Positions 15,905 to 24,491 of a stretch of DNA of 64,000 nt are shown in pieces. Source of the DNA: Candidatus Kuenenia stuttgartensis (GTDB lineage Bacteria > Pseudomonadota > Alphaproteobacteria > SMXS01); assembly GCA_943329845.2 (NCBI GenBank), contig CALQFM020000001.1, forward strand, positions 1-64,000. The letters run 5' to 3'. Made by a program: the position numbers and the translations under genes. The notes beneath the pieces are model-generated. The model saw only the letters and a program-made list of their open reading frames with translations, did not search any database and had not been told where the DNA came from. Each line of letters starts with the position of its first letter. Positions within the stretch are counted from its first letter, which is position 1.

Positions 15905-16752
15905 CCGGCGCGCCTGTCTCCACGGAAAGCGTCATCGACCGCAAGGGCGGCCGGAAGCGGCATGTGGTCAGCCGCGTGGTGCTGACCATCGAGGCCGAAT
16001 CGCTGGGCGGCGAGGCCATCGACACCGCCGTGCGGCTGGCGCGCGCCTACCGGGCCGAGCTGGTCGCCCTGTTCGTCAAGACCAGCGACATGATCAACAT
16101 GGTGTCGCTGCCGTTCGGCGCGACGGTGACCAGCCGGGGCGGAGTCACCCGGCAGATCGACCGGACCATGCTCGACCACCGCCTGGACCGGCTGGCGCAC
16201 CAGGCCGAGGCGGCGCTCGCCCGGGCGGCGTCGGGCCTGCGCTGGTCGTTCCGCACCGCCACCGGGCATACCGAACAGGTGGCCGCGGGCGAGGTGCTGC
16301 AGGGCGACCTGCTGGCGATCTGCTCGCGCACCGCGCGGCACGTCAGCGAGGCGGTGGGCGCCATGGCCTGCTCGCTGCTGCTGCTGGGCGACGGGCTTGA
16401 TAGCCAGGGCCGGGGCCGCGACCGGCCGGTGATCGCGCTGTTCGAAGGCGACACGGGCGTGCTGGGCGTGGCGCGGGAGATGGCCGAGGCCTTCGGCAGG
16501 GAGCTGGCCGTGGTGCTGCCCCACGGCATGGACGCCCGGGCGCGCCGACGGGCGACGGACTGGCTGTCGCGGCGCGGCCTGCCGACCCGGCTGCTGCAGT
16601 TCTCCGAGCCGGACGGCGCCGCGCTGGCGGCCGAGCTGGCGGACCTGCGGCCGGGACTGCTGGTCATGGACCGCGACGCGGCTGCCTCGCGGCAGGTCCA
16701 GCGGACATTTGAAACCGAACGCCGCCCGGTGCCGTTATTACTGGTGTCATGA
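15901..16752 (+). CDS. Uncharacterised protein coupled to the Lon-like protease (tandem USP-like halves)
   Basis: I do not recognise a named family. The 283-residue soluble protein has no membrane segment. The first half (about 20-140) looks like a universal-stress-protein type alpha/beta unit: a beta strand VVSRVVLTIEAE, a long helix with GEAIDTAVRLARAYRAELVALFV, then DLLAICSR. The second half (about 165-283) repeats the plan: DRPVIALFEGDTGVLGVAREMAEAFG ... LLVMDRDA. Its start overlaps the protease stop (ATGA), so the two are translated together. It may be an adaptor or substrate of the protease; this is inference from position only. Confidence 0.6.
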   Translation: MTGAPVSTESVIDRKGGRKRHVVSRVVLTIEAESLGGEAIDTAVRLARAYRAELVALFVKTSDMINMVSLPFGATVTSRGGVTRQIDRTMLDHRLDRLAHQAEAALARAASGLRWSFRTATGHTEQVAAGEVLQGDLLAICSRTARHVSEAVGAMACSLLLLGDGLDSQGRGRDRPVIALFEGDTGVLGVAREMAEAFGRELAVVLPHGMDARARRRATDWLSRRGLPTRLLQFSEPDGAALAAELADLRPGLLVMDRDAAASRQVQRTFETERRPVPLLLVS

Positions 16753-16795
16753 AGGAAGTTGCTTATATCTTCCGGCACTTCCCTGAGGAACCCCG

Positions 16796-17197
16796 ATGGC
16801 GGTCATCTCGATCACACGATTGCGCGTTAGGTCCTGGCGGTTCCTGCCGGACTTCCTGCTGCACTCGGTGAAGATCACCCGCCAGGCGCGCGCCGCGCCC
16901 GGCAATCTCGGGGTCGAGGTGTTCCGCGACGCGGGCATGACCTTCTGGACCAAGTCCGCCTGGCGCGACGAGACGGCCATGCGCGCGTTCATGACGTCAG
17001 CCGCCCACAAGAACGCCATGCCGCACCTGCAGCGCTGGTGCAGCGAGGCCTCGGTGCTGCACTGGGAACAGGAAACCGCGCGCCTGCCGTTCTGGCAGGA
17101 CGCCGGCCGCCGCATGCAGCGCGACGGCCGCCTGGTCGCCGTCAAGCGCCCCAGCGAAACCCACGCGGCGGGACGGATCCCGCCGATGAAGACGTAG
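16796..17197 (+). CDS. Small ABM/DUF3291-like protein
   Basis: The 133-residue protein is of the dimeric alpha-beta-barrel type. TRLRVRSWRFLP, then GNLGVEVFRDAGMTFWTKSAWRDETAMRAFMTSAAHKNAMPHL and a conserved WCSEASVLHW match a widespread bacterial family usually labelled DUF3291 or antibiotic-biosynthesis monooxygenase-like. The function is unknown. gagga seven bases before the ATG supports the start. It stands alone between the Lon-like operon and the vapBC module. Confidence 0.7.
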   Translation: MAVISITRLRVRSWRFLPDFLLHSVKITRQARAAPGNLGVEVFRDAGMTFWTKSAWRDETAMRAFMTSAAHKNAMPHLQRWCSEASVLHWEQETARLPFWQDAGRRMQRDGRLVAVKRPSETHAAGRIPPMKT

Positions 17198-17205
17198 GCT
17201 GCGAT

Positions 17206-17595
17206 CTAACGAATAACCTGAACCAGCACGCCGACTGACTCGGCGACGCCCGCCCAGGCGCGGTCCGTCGTGATGGCGGGCAGGTCCAGCCTGTCTGCGA
17301 GGGCAAGGCACGCGCGGTCCCCCAGCGACAGACCGGCCGCTCGCGTCCGCGGCTCGAGCAAACCGGCATGGAGGGCAAGCTGATCATCGAAGTCCGCCCG
17401 CTCGATGGCTACCCGCGTGAGCACCGCGCGGATCGTTTCCTCCGTGGCGCCCTTGCGTGCGAGAAACCCGACGACCTCGGCGAGATTGACCGTCGAGATG
17501 ACGGCACCCTCAAGCATCGCCTCAACCTTTTCCCAACCAGGCTCTTGTCGCAGCAACGCCACCAGCGCCGATGCATCCAGCACGACGCCCGTCAT
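17206..17595 (-). CDS. VapC-type PIN-domain toxin ribonuclease
   Basis: The 129-residue product is a compact PIN domain. The acidic metal-binding residues are seen in VVLDASALVALL (first Asp), NLAEVVGFL (Glu), LSLGDRACLALA (Asp) and ITTDRAW (Asp), the full catalytic set. VapC toxins cut specific tRNAs or rRNA when freed from antitoxin. The ATG at 17595 overlaps the antitoxin stop by four bases. A longer open frame to 17886 is only the antitoxin gene read in another frame. Confidence 0.9.
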   Translation of the reverse strand: MTGVVLDASALVALLRQEPGWEKVEAMLEGAVISTVNLAEVVGFLARKGATEETIRAVLTRVAIERADFDDQLALHAGLLEPRTRAAGLSLGDRACLALADRLDLPAITTDRAWAGVAESVGVLVQVIR

Positions 17596-17843
17596 TCCTT
17601 CGCCGCCTCGCGCCGACGCTCGGCGATTAGTTCGTCGGACCACAGGTCCGTGCTGTCGCCGGCCAGCTGGCGAACCAGCGCCTGCGCCCGTGCGACTCCC
17701 TCGCGCAGCGTACGGATGCGAAGATCGTTGCCATCCATTTCCATGATTACCGTGCCGCCGCCGTCCAACCCCATGGCGCGTCGGACCTCGGCCGGAATGC
17801 TGACCCTTCCCGACGCCGATACTTTGACACGAATATTTTTCAT
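17592..17843 (-). CDS. VapB-type antitoxin with AbrB/SpoVT fold
   Basis: The 83-residue protein starts MKNIRVKVSASGRVSIPAEVRRAMGL, the swapped-hairpin AbrB/MazE DNA-binding fold. It ends in a charged tail (WSDELIAERRREAAKE) that would wrap the toxin. It neutralises the neighbouring PIN toxin and represses its own operon. The start at 17843 is chosen because the AbrB fold begins there; an upstream in-frame start at 17903 would add residues not seen in the family. The flanking bases 17844-17900 are less GC-rich than the surroundings, as expected for an acquired module. Confidence 0.88.
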   Translation of the reverse strand: MKNIRVKVSASGRVSIPAEVRRAMGLDGGGTVIMEMDGNDLRIRTLREGVARAQALVRQLAGDSTDLWSDELIAERRREAAKE

Positions 17844-18023
17844 GGCATGACTGAGCTTTATGGCATGGATGGATAATTTGGCACAAACCGGGTTCAGATA
17901 CAATTTTCCTGGTTCCGGCGCCGGCCCGGCCCTCGCGCTTTACGCGACGCTGGCCGAGCGCGCGCCCAGGGTTTAGGCTTCGCGCCGCCGCCTTGGGAAA
18001 CAGTTCACAGCGAGGGAAATCCG

Positions 18024-18764
18024 ATGATCAATCTCCACTACTGGCCGACCCCGAACGGCAAGAAAGTCACCATCTTCCTCGAGGAAGCCGGGGTCGAGTA
18101 CACCGTCATCCCGTGCAACATCGGCGCGGGCGACCAGTTCAAGCCCGAGTTCCTGGCGATCAACCCCAACCACCGCATGCCGACCCTGGTCGACGACGCG
18201 CCCGCCGGCGGCGGCGCGCCGATCAGCGTGTTCGAATCAGGCGCGATCCTGCTCTATCTGGCGGAGAAATTCGGGCAGTTCTGGCCGCAGGATCTGCGCA
18301 CCAAATACGACGTGGTCCAGTGGGTGTTCTGGCAGATGGCCAACCAGGGTCCGAAGCTGGGCGAACTGGGGACGTTCATCCGCGCCGGAGACAAGAATGG
18401 CGACCAGTCATTCGCCCTGCGCCGCTTCGGCGACGAGGCCAACCGGCTCTACGGCGTGCTGAACAAGCGGCTGTACGACCGCCGGTATCTGGCGGGCGAC
18501 CAGTACACCATCGCCGACATGGCCGCCTATCCGTGGACGGTGAACTGGAAGTTCCACAAGCAGGACCTGGGCGAATTCAAGTATTTCAAGCGCTGGTTCG
18601 ACGAGCTGAGCGAGCGCCCGGCGGTGCAGCGCGGCCTGGCGGTCGGCGCCGACTTCGCCTCGCTCCTCACCGACCTGCCGCCCGAGGAAATCGAGCGCCG
18701 GACGAAAATGCTCTACAACCAGCGGGCCCTGCCGGTGCCGGACACGGGCGGCTACGGGTTTTGA
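18024..18764 (+). CDS. Glutathione S-transferase (Nu-class / YfcG-like)
   Basis: The 246-residue protein has a thioredoxin-like N-terminal domain opening HYWPTPNGKKVTIFLEEAG, with the Thr and Asn that replace the usual catalytic Tyr or Ser in YfcG-type enzymes. NPNHRMPTLVDD and ESGAILLYLAEKFG form the glutathione site. The C-terminal helical domain holds YTIADMAAYPW. YfcG-like members act mainly as glutathione-dependent disulfide-bond reductases in the cytoplasm. It is a single gene, with tRNA-Gly converging from the other side. Confidence 0.9.
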   Translation: MINLHYWPTPNGKKVTIFLEEAGVEYTVIPCNIGAGDQFKPEFLAINPNHRMPTLVDDAPAGGGAPISVFESGAILLYLAEKFGQFWPQDLRTKYDVVQWVFWQMANQGPKLGELGTFIRAGDKNGDQSFALRRFGDEANRLYGVLNKRLYDRRYLAGDQYTIADMAAYPWTVNWKFHKQDLGEFKYFKRWFDELSERPAVQRGLAVGADFASLLTDLPPEEIERRTKMLYNQRALPVPDTGGYGF

Positions 18765-18790
18765 TGGGTTGCGGTGCTTGGCGCGGAAAC

Positions 18791-18864
18791 TGGAGCGGGT
18801 GAAGGGAATCGAACCCTCGTCGTAAGCTTGGGAAGCTTCTGCTCTACCATTGAGCTACACCCGC
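18791..18864 (-). tRNA. tRNA-Gly (anticodon CCC)
   Basis: Read on the minus strand, the 74-base gene folds into a full cloverleaf. The acceptor stem is GCGGGTG/CACCCGC, the D arm GCTCAATGGTAGAGC, the anticodon loop TTCCCAA and the T arm GAGGG-TTCGATT-CCCTT, with discriminator T and an encoded CCA end. The anticodon CCC reads GGG. The outermost pair of the anticodon stem (27-43) is mismatched. The sequence closely resembles the glyU type. Confidence 0.95.
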
Positions 18865-18884
18865 GCGTCCAGACGGTCTGAGAT

Positions 18885-18913
18885 AGCATATGGGCCGAGA
18901 CGCGCAAGCTCAA
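18885..18913 (-). promoter_or_regulatory. Promoter of the tRNA-Gly gene
   Basis: On the minus strand, TTGAGC (18908-18913) and TATGCT (18885-18890) are separated by exactly 17 bases, and the tRNA 5' end lies 20 bases beyond. This is a good housekeeping promoter by position and sequence. Confidence 0.65.
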
Positions 18914-18933
18914 TCCCGGCTGCGCCATTCCTC

Positions 18934-19041
18934 AGCCGTCATCCCGCCGAAGAGCGGGATCCAGAGCTTCTCTTACGAAGAACTCCGGCGTGCCGCAGCA
19001 ACTGCCCAGTCTGGATACCGGCCTTCGCCGGTATGACGGCT
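18934..19041. repeat. REP-like inverted-repeat element, copy 2
   Basis: The arms agccgtcatcccgccgaaga... (18934-18965) and ...cgccggtatgacggct (19010-19041) are imperfect complements. The outer gccgtcat/atgacggc is exact. It belongs with the elements at 2041 and 41339. It fills most of the gap between tRNA-Gly and the MscS gene; I see no gene in 18865-19124. Confidence 0.75.
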
Positions 19042-19124
19042 GGATTGGGGCAGTCCCTTGTTTTCGCATCTCCCGCGCCGGGCGGATTTCCCGTATTGAA
19101 GAGGCCTGCCTCCCGGAGTGCCGC

Positions 19125-19946
19125 ATGGACATGCACGAGATCATACGATCGGCGACCACGTTGCTGACGGTCTATGGCCTGAAGCTGATCGGCGCCGTGG
19201 TGATCCTGATCGTCGGCTGGTCGGTGTCGTCGTGGGCGAACCGCGCCATGGTGCGGCTGTCGCGCCGTGCCAGCAAGCTGGACCCGACGCTGACCACCTT
19301 CCTGGCCAGCTTCGTGCGCTGGGCCATCCTGGCCTTCACCATCATCGCGGTGCTGTCCCAGTTCGGCGTGGAGACCACCAGCCTGATCGCCGTGCTGGGC
19401 GCCGCGTCCATCGCCATCGGCCTGGCGCTGCAGGGGACGCTGAGCCATTTCGCCTCCGGTGTCATGCTGCTGCTGTTCCGGCCGTTCCGGGTGGGCGACG
19501 ACATCGAGGTGGGCACCAACGCGGGCACCGTTCGGGCGATCACCCTGTTCGCCACCGAACTGGCCATGGCCGACAACGTGCAGCTGTTCCTGCCCAACGG
19601 CATGGTCTGGGGCGCGGCGATCAAGAATTTCAGCGCCCACAAGACACGGCGCGTCGAGATCACGGTCAATATCGGCTACGGCAACCGGCTCGACGCCGTG
19701 CTCGCGATGATCCGCGACGTCGTCGCCGCCGATCCGCGCCCGCTGCCCAAGCCCGAACCACAGGTGGTGGCGGCCGCGCTGGGCGACCTGGCGGTGCAGG
19801 TGATCATCCGCGTGTGGGTGCAGGGCACCGACTACCTGGGCTTCCGCTACGACATGGTGGCGCGGCTGAAGCAGCGGTTCGACGACGAGGGCGTGCAGCT
19901 GGCGCTGACCCAGCACGAGTTGCACAACCCGCCGCCGACGCCCTGA
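19125..19946 (+). CDS. mscS: Small-conductance mechanosensitive channel (MscS family)
   Basis: The 273-residue protein has the MscS plan. Two outer helices (about residues 15-40 and 62-84) come first, then the pore helix with IAIGLALQGTLSHFASGVML. The beta domain begins RPFRVGDDIEVGTNAGTV, followed by LPNGMVWGAAIKNFS. The length and layout match E. coli MscS. It opens under membrane tension to release solutes at hypo-osmotic shock. The ggag site before 19125 supports the start. A hybrid kinase follows after 40 bases on the same strand, with no visible link. Confidence 0.92.
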   Translation: MDMHEIIRSATTLLTVYGLKLIGAVVILIVGWSVSSWANRAMVRLSRRASKLDPTLTTFLASFVRWAILAFTIIAVLSQFGVETTSLIAVLGAASIAIGLALQGTLSHFASGVMLLLFRPFRVGDDIEVGTNAGTVRAITLFATELAMADNVQLFLPNGMVWGAAIKNFSAHKTRRVEITVNIGYGNRLDAVLAMIRDVVAADPRPLPKPEPQVVAAALGDLAVQVIIRVWVQGTDYLGFRYDMVARLKQRFDDEGVQLALTQHELHNPPPTP

Positions 19947-19986
19947 GCCGGCATGAATTATTCCCCAAACCGGACGGATTTTCCCT

Positions 19987-22476
19987 ATGATGGGGAGACT
20001 TGGGGTTGCCAACAGCACCGTGATCGGACGCCGGCTAGCGGTTTGCGCGATGATTCCACGAACATCGGCTGAGGTGGGCAGGGCCGCCATCATCGCGCTG
20101 GTCTGCGCGGCGATCGCCGCCACCAGCCATCAATTCTCCATTGCCAGCACCGTGCCGCCGGCCACCTGGTGGCCGATGGGCGTCGCGCTGGGCGGCATCA
20201 TCGCGTTCGGGCGCGTGCTCTGGCCGGGAGTCCTGATCGGCTGGATGGCGGGCGCCATGCTCGCCGGCCTCGGCCCGGCGGCCGCGCTCGTCACCGCCGC
20301 CACCGGCACCGGCGCTGCCCTGGCGGGCTCCTGGGTGGCCGGGCGCGTGGGCCTGGGCGCCGGGCTCGACCGCTTCCGCGACGTGGGCCTGCTGCTGGCC
20401 GTCATCGTGCCCGCCGCGTCACTGGTGGCGGCGCTGGGCGACGCCCTGCTGTTCATGGTGCCGGCCCTCGCCGGACCGGGCGCGGAACCGGGCGCCGCGG
20501 CCGTCGGGCGCTGGCTGGGGTGCGTGTTCAGCAGCTTCACCTTCGTACCGTTGATGATAGGCATCGCCCTGCGCAAGCCGATCGCCACCCGGCCGCTGCG
20601 CTGGCTGGAATTCGCCGCCATCCTGGGCATCAAGGCGCTGTCGGCGGTCACCATCAACATGCCCCTCCTGCCCAGTCCGATACAGCTCGCCATGGTGGTC
20701 AGCCAGTTCCCGCTGCTGGCCTGGATGGCGGTACGGTTCAACCTGCTGGGCGTGGGCATCCTGATCACCGTCTCGCTGGTGTTCGCGCAGTTCGGCACCG
20801 CCCAGGGCGCCGGCCCGCTGCATGCCTTTTCGCCAAGCGGCCAGTGGATCACACTGACCGTGTTCGGCTCCCTGTCGACGTTGACGGCGCTGCTGCTGTT
20901 CACCGCCCTCGAGGCCATGCGGCGCATGCAGCGCGAGGTGCTCGACAGCGAGCGGCGGCTGCGCGACATCGCCGACAGCGCCAGCGATTTCTTCTTCGAA
21001 ACCGACGCGCGCGGGCGGCTGCAATACGTTTCCGAACGCTTCGCCGAGTTCGTCGGCAGCCAGACCGAGATGCTGCTGGGCCGGGTAGCGTTCCAGGACG
21101 AGGTGACCAACGCCACCGAATCCGACTGGCCGCTGCTGCTCGAGCACATCGGGCGGCGCGAAGCCTACCGCAACGTCCGGGTTCCGGTGACCACCATGTC
21201 AGGCGCCCGCAAGGTGCTGATGGCCAGCGGCAAGCCGATCTACGACGAGAATGGCGAGTTCCTCGGCTATCGCGGCGCGTGCAGCGACATCACCGAGCAG
21301 ATCGAGGCCGCCGACGCGCTGTTCCAGGCGCAGAAGATGGAAAGCGTCGGCCAGCTCACCGGCGGCCTGGCGCACGACTTCAACAACCTGCTGGCGGTGA
21401 TGATCGGCAACATGGAGCTGGCCGAGGAGACGCTGGCCGACAATCCGCAGAACAGCCGCGGCCTGCTGCGCAAGGCGCTCAACGCCGCCGAGCGCGGCGC
21501 GCTGCTGATCCAGCGGCTGCTGGCGTTTTCGCGGCGCCAGGCGCTGTCGCCCAAGATCGTCGACGTCAATATCCTGATCGCCGGCCTCAGCGAGATCCTC
21601 GAACACTCGCTGGGCGACGCCATCCAGGTCAGGCGCGAGCTGGAGGGAGATCCCTGGCTGGTGCGGGTCGATCCGTCCCAGCTCGAATCGGTCATCCTCA
21701 ACCTGGCGCTGAACGCGCGCGACGCCATGCCGTCGGGAGGCCTGCTGACCATCACCACCCGCAACGACCGCTTCGCCGCCGAGACCGTGGCGGGCAAGGA
21801 CCCGCTGCCCGCCGGCGAGTATATGACCATCGAGGTTTCCGATACCGGCACCGGCATGACGCCCGAGGTGCTGGACCGCATCTTCGAGCCGTTCTTCACC
21901 ACCAAGGACACCGGCCGCGGCAGCGGCCTGGGCCTGAGCATGGCCTATGGCTTCGTGCGCCAGTCGGGTGGCGCCATCAAGGCCGAGAGCGAGGCCGGCA
22001 AGGGCTCGCGCATAACCCTGTATCTGCCCAGCCACCGCGACAGGACGGAAACCGCAAGCAACGCCAGGGGGCCGGCGGCCCAGCATGGCGGCCGGGGCGA
22101 GCGCATCATGCTGGTCGAGGACGACGCAGCCGTGCGCGACCTGCTGGTGCGCCGGCTCCGCAGCATGGGCTATGACGTGCTGCCCGTCGACAACGCGGTG
22201 AAGGCGCTCGGCATGCTGCCCGACGAGCCCGACGTGGATCTGCTGCTGACCGACGTGGTGCTGCCCGGCGGCCTCTATGGCGACCAGCTGGCGGTGCAGG
22301 CGCGCGCGTTGCGGCCTGGCCTGAAGGTGCTGTTCATGTCGGGCTATCCCAAGAACGCGATGGACCATCTGGGCCAGCTTGGCATCGACGCACCAGTGCT
22401 GCGCAAGCCGTTCCGCAACCAGGAGCTGGCCGTCCAGCTTCGGCAGCTGCTTGACCAGACGGAGGAAAACGCCTAA
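19987..22476 (+). CDS. Membrane hybrid sensor histidine kinase (MASE1-like, PAS, HisKA, HATPase, REC)
   Basis: The 829-residue protein begins with a MASE1-like integral sensor (about 30-305, eight or so helices, TWWPMGVALGGIIAFG). A PAS domain follows (about 325-440), then a HisKA box with the phospho-accepting His463 in GGLAHDFNNLL. The ATPase domain has NLALNARDAMPSGG, DTGTGM and GRGSGLGLS. A C-terminal receiver (about 700-825) has the acceptor Asp756 in LLLTDVVLPGG. The signal is unknown. No separate response regulator lies nearby, so output must go to an unlinked partner. The start may be 19987 or 19990. Confidence 0.9.
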   Translation: MMGRLGVANSTVIGRRLAVCAMIPRTSAEVGRAAIIALVCAAIAATSHQFSIASTVPPATWWPMGVALGGIIAFGRVLWPGVLIGWMAGAMLAGLGPAAALVTAATGTGAALAGSWVAGRVGLGAGLDRFRDVGLLLAVIVPAASLVAALGDALLFMVPALAGPGAEPGAAAVGRWLGCVFSSFTFVPLMIGIALRKPIATRPLRWLEFAAILGIKALSAVTINMPLLPSPIQLAMVVSQFPLLAWMAVRFNLLGVGILITVSLVFAQFGTAQGAGPLHAFSPSGQWITLTVFGSLSTLTALLLFTALEAMRRMQREVLDSERRLRDIADSASDFFFETDARGRLQYVSERFAEFVGSQTEMLLGRVAFQDEVTNATESDWPLLLEHIGRREAYRNVRVPVTTMSGARKVLMASGKPIYDENGEFLGYRGACSDITEQIEAADALFQAQKMESVGQLTGGLAHDFNNLLAVMIGNMELAEETLADNPQNSRGLLRKALNAAERGALLIQRLLAFSRRQALSPKIVDVNILIAGLSEILEHSLGDAIQVRRELEGDPWLVRVDPSQLESVILNLALNARDAMPSGGLLTITTRNDRFAAETVAGKDPLPAGEYMTIEVSDTGTGMTPEVLDRIFEPFFTTKDTGRGSGLGLSMAYGFVRQSGGAIKAESEAGKGSRITLYLPSHRDRTETASNARGPAAQHGGRGERIMLVEDDAAVRDLLVRRLRSMGYDVLPVDNAVKALGMLPDEPDVDLLLTDVVLPGGLYGDQLAVQARALRPGLKVLFMSGYPKNAMDHLGQLGIDAPVLRKPFRNQELAVQLRQLLDQTEENA

Positions 22477-22546
22477 CACTCGCCTCGTGGTGATTTGGCG
22501 ACCAGCTTGCGGCCACGTTAAACAAACAGCTAAACGGTCGGGCGCG

Positions 22547-22579
22547 AACCCTGACCCGTTTTGGTCGGGGTTTTTTGTT
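22547..22579 (+). terminator. Terminator after the hybrid kinase gene
   Basis: The stem aaccctgacc / ggtcggggtt (one G-T pair) with a cgtttt loop is followed by a T-rich run. It lies 70 bases after the kinase stop and just before the next gene. Confidence 0.8.
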
Positions 22580-22592
22580 TTGGGCGGATGCG

Positions 22593-23207
22593 ATGTACGT
22601 ACCGGACCATTTCCTGCAGGACGACCGCGAGGCCGCGCTCGACCTGATCGAGCGTTACGAATTCGGCCTGCTGGTGGCGGGCGCCGAGGCGGCGCACATC
22701 CCGTTCGTGCTCGACCGGCAGCAGGGCCTGCTGCGCTGCCATGTGGCGCGCGCCAACCCGATCTGGAAGCAGGCGGTGAATCGGTCGGTGCTGGCCGTGT
22801 TCTCCGGGCCGCACTGCTATGTGTCGCCCGACTGGTACGACAGCACCGGGCAGGTGCCGACGTGGAACTACATGGCCGTGCACGTCGTGGGCACAGCCAG
22901 GCAGCTGCCCGCGGCGGCGCTCGATGCCCATCTGCGCGCCCTGGTCGCGCAGGCAGAGAGGCACGTGTCACCAAAGCCGGCCTGGGCGCTCGACCGGGTG
23001 CCGGCGGCGGCGGTGGCGGCAATGCAGCGCGGCATCGTCGGCCTGGAAATCCCGCTGGAGCGGGTCGACGCGAAATGGAAACTGTCGCAGAACCGGACGC
23101 CGGCCGATCGCCGCAAGGTGATCGGCGCGTTGCGCGCCCGGGGCGGCGAGAACAATACGGCCATCGCCGAGGCGATGCAGTTGAACGAGAAGGACGCAAG
23201 ACCATGA
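22593..23207 (+). CDS. FMN-binding PaiB-type regulator/enzyme
   Basis: The 204-residue protein starts MYVPDHF, the standard PaiB opening, and has HIPFVLDR, CHVARANPIWK, then VSPDWYDSTGQVPTWNYMAVHV, which forms the FMN-binding split barrel. PaiB in Bacillus is described as a negative regulator of sporulation and protease genes, but most homologues are uncharacterised and may be flavin enzymes. The ATG at 22593 is chosen over an in-frame one at 22575 because of the conserved start. The stop overlaps the metZ start (ATGA), an unusual pairing. Confidence 0.88.
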   Translation: MYVPDHFLQDDREAALDLIERYEFGLLVAGAEAAHIPFVLDRQQGLLRCHVARANPIWKQAVNRSVLAVFSGPHCYVSPDWYDSTGQVPTWNYMAVHVVGTARQLPAAALDAHLRALVAQAERHVSPKPAWALDRVPAAAVAAMQRGIVGLEIPLERVDAKWKLSQNRTPADRRKVIGALRARGGENNTAIAEAMQLNEKDARP

Positions 23208-24400
23208 CCGAGAAGAAACCCTCCGACTGGCGGCTCGCCACCAGGCTGGTGCGCGGCGGCACGAAGCGCTCGAATTTCGGCGAGACGTCGGAAGCCATCT
23301 TCATGACCTCGGGCTTCCGCTACGACGCGGCCGAGACCGCCGCCGACCGCTTCGCCGGCACCGCCGAGGGCTTCACCTATTCGCGCCTGTCCAACCCCAC
23401 CGTCGCCATGTTCGAGGAGCGCATGTCGCTGATCGAGGGCCTGCCCGTGGCCAAGGCGACGGCGACCGGCATGGCCGCGGTCAACGCCGCGCTGATGTGC
23501 CAGCTCCGCGCCGGCGACAAGGTTGTGGGCGCCAAGGCGCTGTTCGGCTCGTGCCGCTACATCCTCGACCAGATCCTGCCGCGTTTCGGCATCACCACCG
23601 AGCTGGTGACCGGCGCCGACAACGACGCCTGGACCCGCGCGATCACGCCAGGCACGAAAACCGTATTCGTCGAGACGCCGGCCAACCCGACCCTCGACGT
23701 TGTCGACCTGGCGCATGTCTGCACCGCAGCGCATGCCGTGGGCGCCACCGTCATCGTCGACAACGTGTTCGCCACGCCGCTGCTCCAGCGCCCGACCGAC
23801 TACGGCGCAGACATCGTCGTCTATTCCGGCACCAAGCACATCGACGGCCAGGGCCGCGCGCTGGGCGGCGTGATCCTGTGCGGCGAGAAATTCTTCGAGG
23901 ATCACCTCAACCAGTATCTGCGTCACACCGGCCCCACCATGAGCCCGTTCAATGCCTGGATCATGCTGAAGGGCCTGGAGACGCTGGACCTGCGCGTCGA
24001 GCGGATGTGCCGGAACGCCGCCATGGTGGCCGATTTCCTGGCCGACAGCGGCAGGCTTGCCCGGGTGCTCTATCCCGGCCGGAAGGACCATCCGCAGCAT
24101 GAGCTGGCCATGCGCCAGATGAAGGCCGGCGGCAGCGTCATCACCGTCGAGGTGCCGGGCGGGCGCGACGCCGCGTTCCGGCTGCTCAACGCGCTGCGGA
24201 TCATCGACATCTCCAACAATCTGGGCGACGCTAAGAGCCTGATGACCCATCCGTCGAGCACCACCCACCGGTCGCTGGCCGAGGACGCGCGGGTTGAGCT
24301 GGGGATCGTCGAGGGCACGCTGCGGCTGTCGATCGGCCTGGAGGACCCGCTGGACCTGATCGACGATCTGGATCAGGCCATGGCACGTATATCGGCTTAG
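23204..24400 (+). CDS. metZ: O-succinylhomoserine sulfhydrylase
   Basis: The 398-residue Cys/Met-metabolism PLP enzyme contains [16 protein letters not shown] and [15 protein letters not shown]. The PLP lysine is in [16 protein letters not shown], a form typical of MetZ rather than MetB or MetC, and [19 protein letters not shown] follows. It makes homocysteine directly from O-succinylhomoserine and sulfide, a step in methionine synthesis. Translation is coupled to the PaiB-like gene by a four-base overlap. apaG follows after 91 bases. Confidence 0.93.
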   Translation: MTEKKPSDWRLATRLVRGGTKRSNFGETSEAIFMTSGFRYDAAETAADRFAGTAEGFTYSRLSNPTVAMFEERMSLIEGLPVAKATATGMAAVNAALMCQLRAGDKVVGAKALFGSCRYILDQILPRFGITTELVTGADNDAWTRAITPGTKTVFVETPANPTLDVVDLAHVCTAAHAVGATVIVDNVFATPLLQRPTDYGADIVVYSGTKHIDGQGRALGGVILCGEKFFEDHLNQYLRHTGPTMSPFNAWIMLKGLETLDLRVERMCRNAAMVADFLADSGRLARVLYPGRKDHPQHELAMRQMKAGGSVITVEVPGGRDAAFRLLNALRIIDISNNLGDAKSLMTHPSSTTHRSLAEDARVELGIVEGTLRLSIGLEDPLDLIDDLDQAMARISA

Positions 24401-24417
24401 TGCTGTGGACAAACGGA

Positions 24418-24442
24418 AATCCGGGGGTAGAGTACCCGGATT
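24418..24442. other. Hairpin between metZ and apaG
   Basis: The perfect 8-bp stem aatccggg / cccggatt encloses a nine-base loop. It has no T run, so it is at most a weak terminator or an RNA-stability element. Confidence 0.4.
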
Positions 24443-24491
24443 GCCGCCCACTCGGACCGCAACCAGGGCCGATCGAAAACAAGGCCATACC

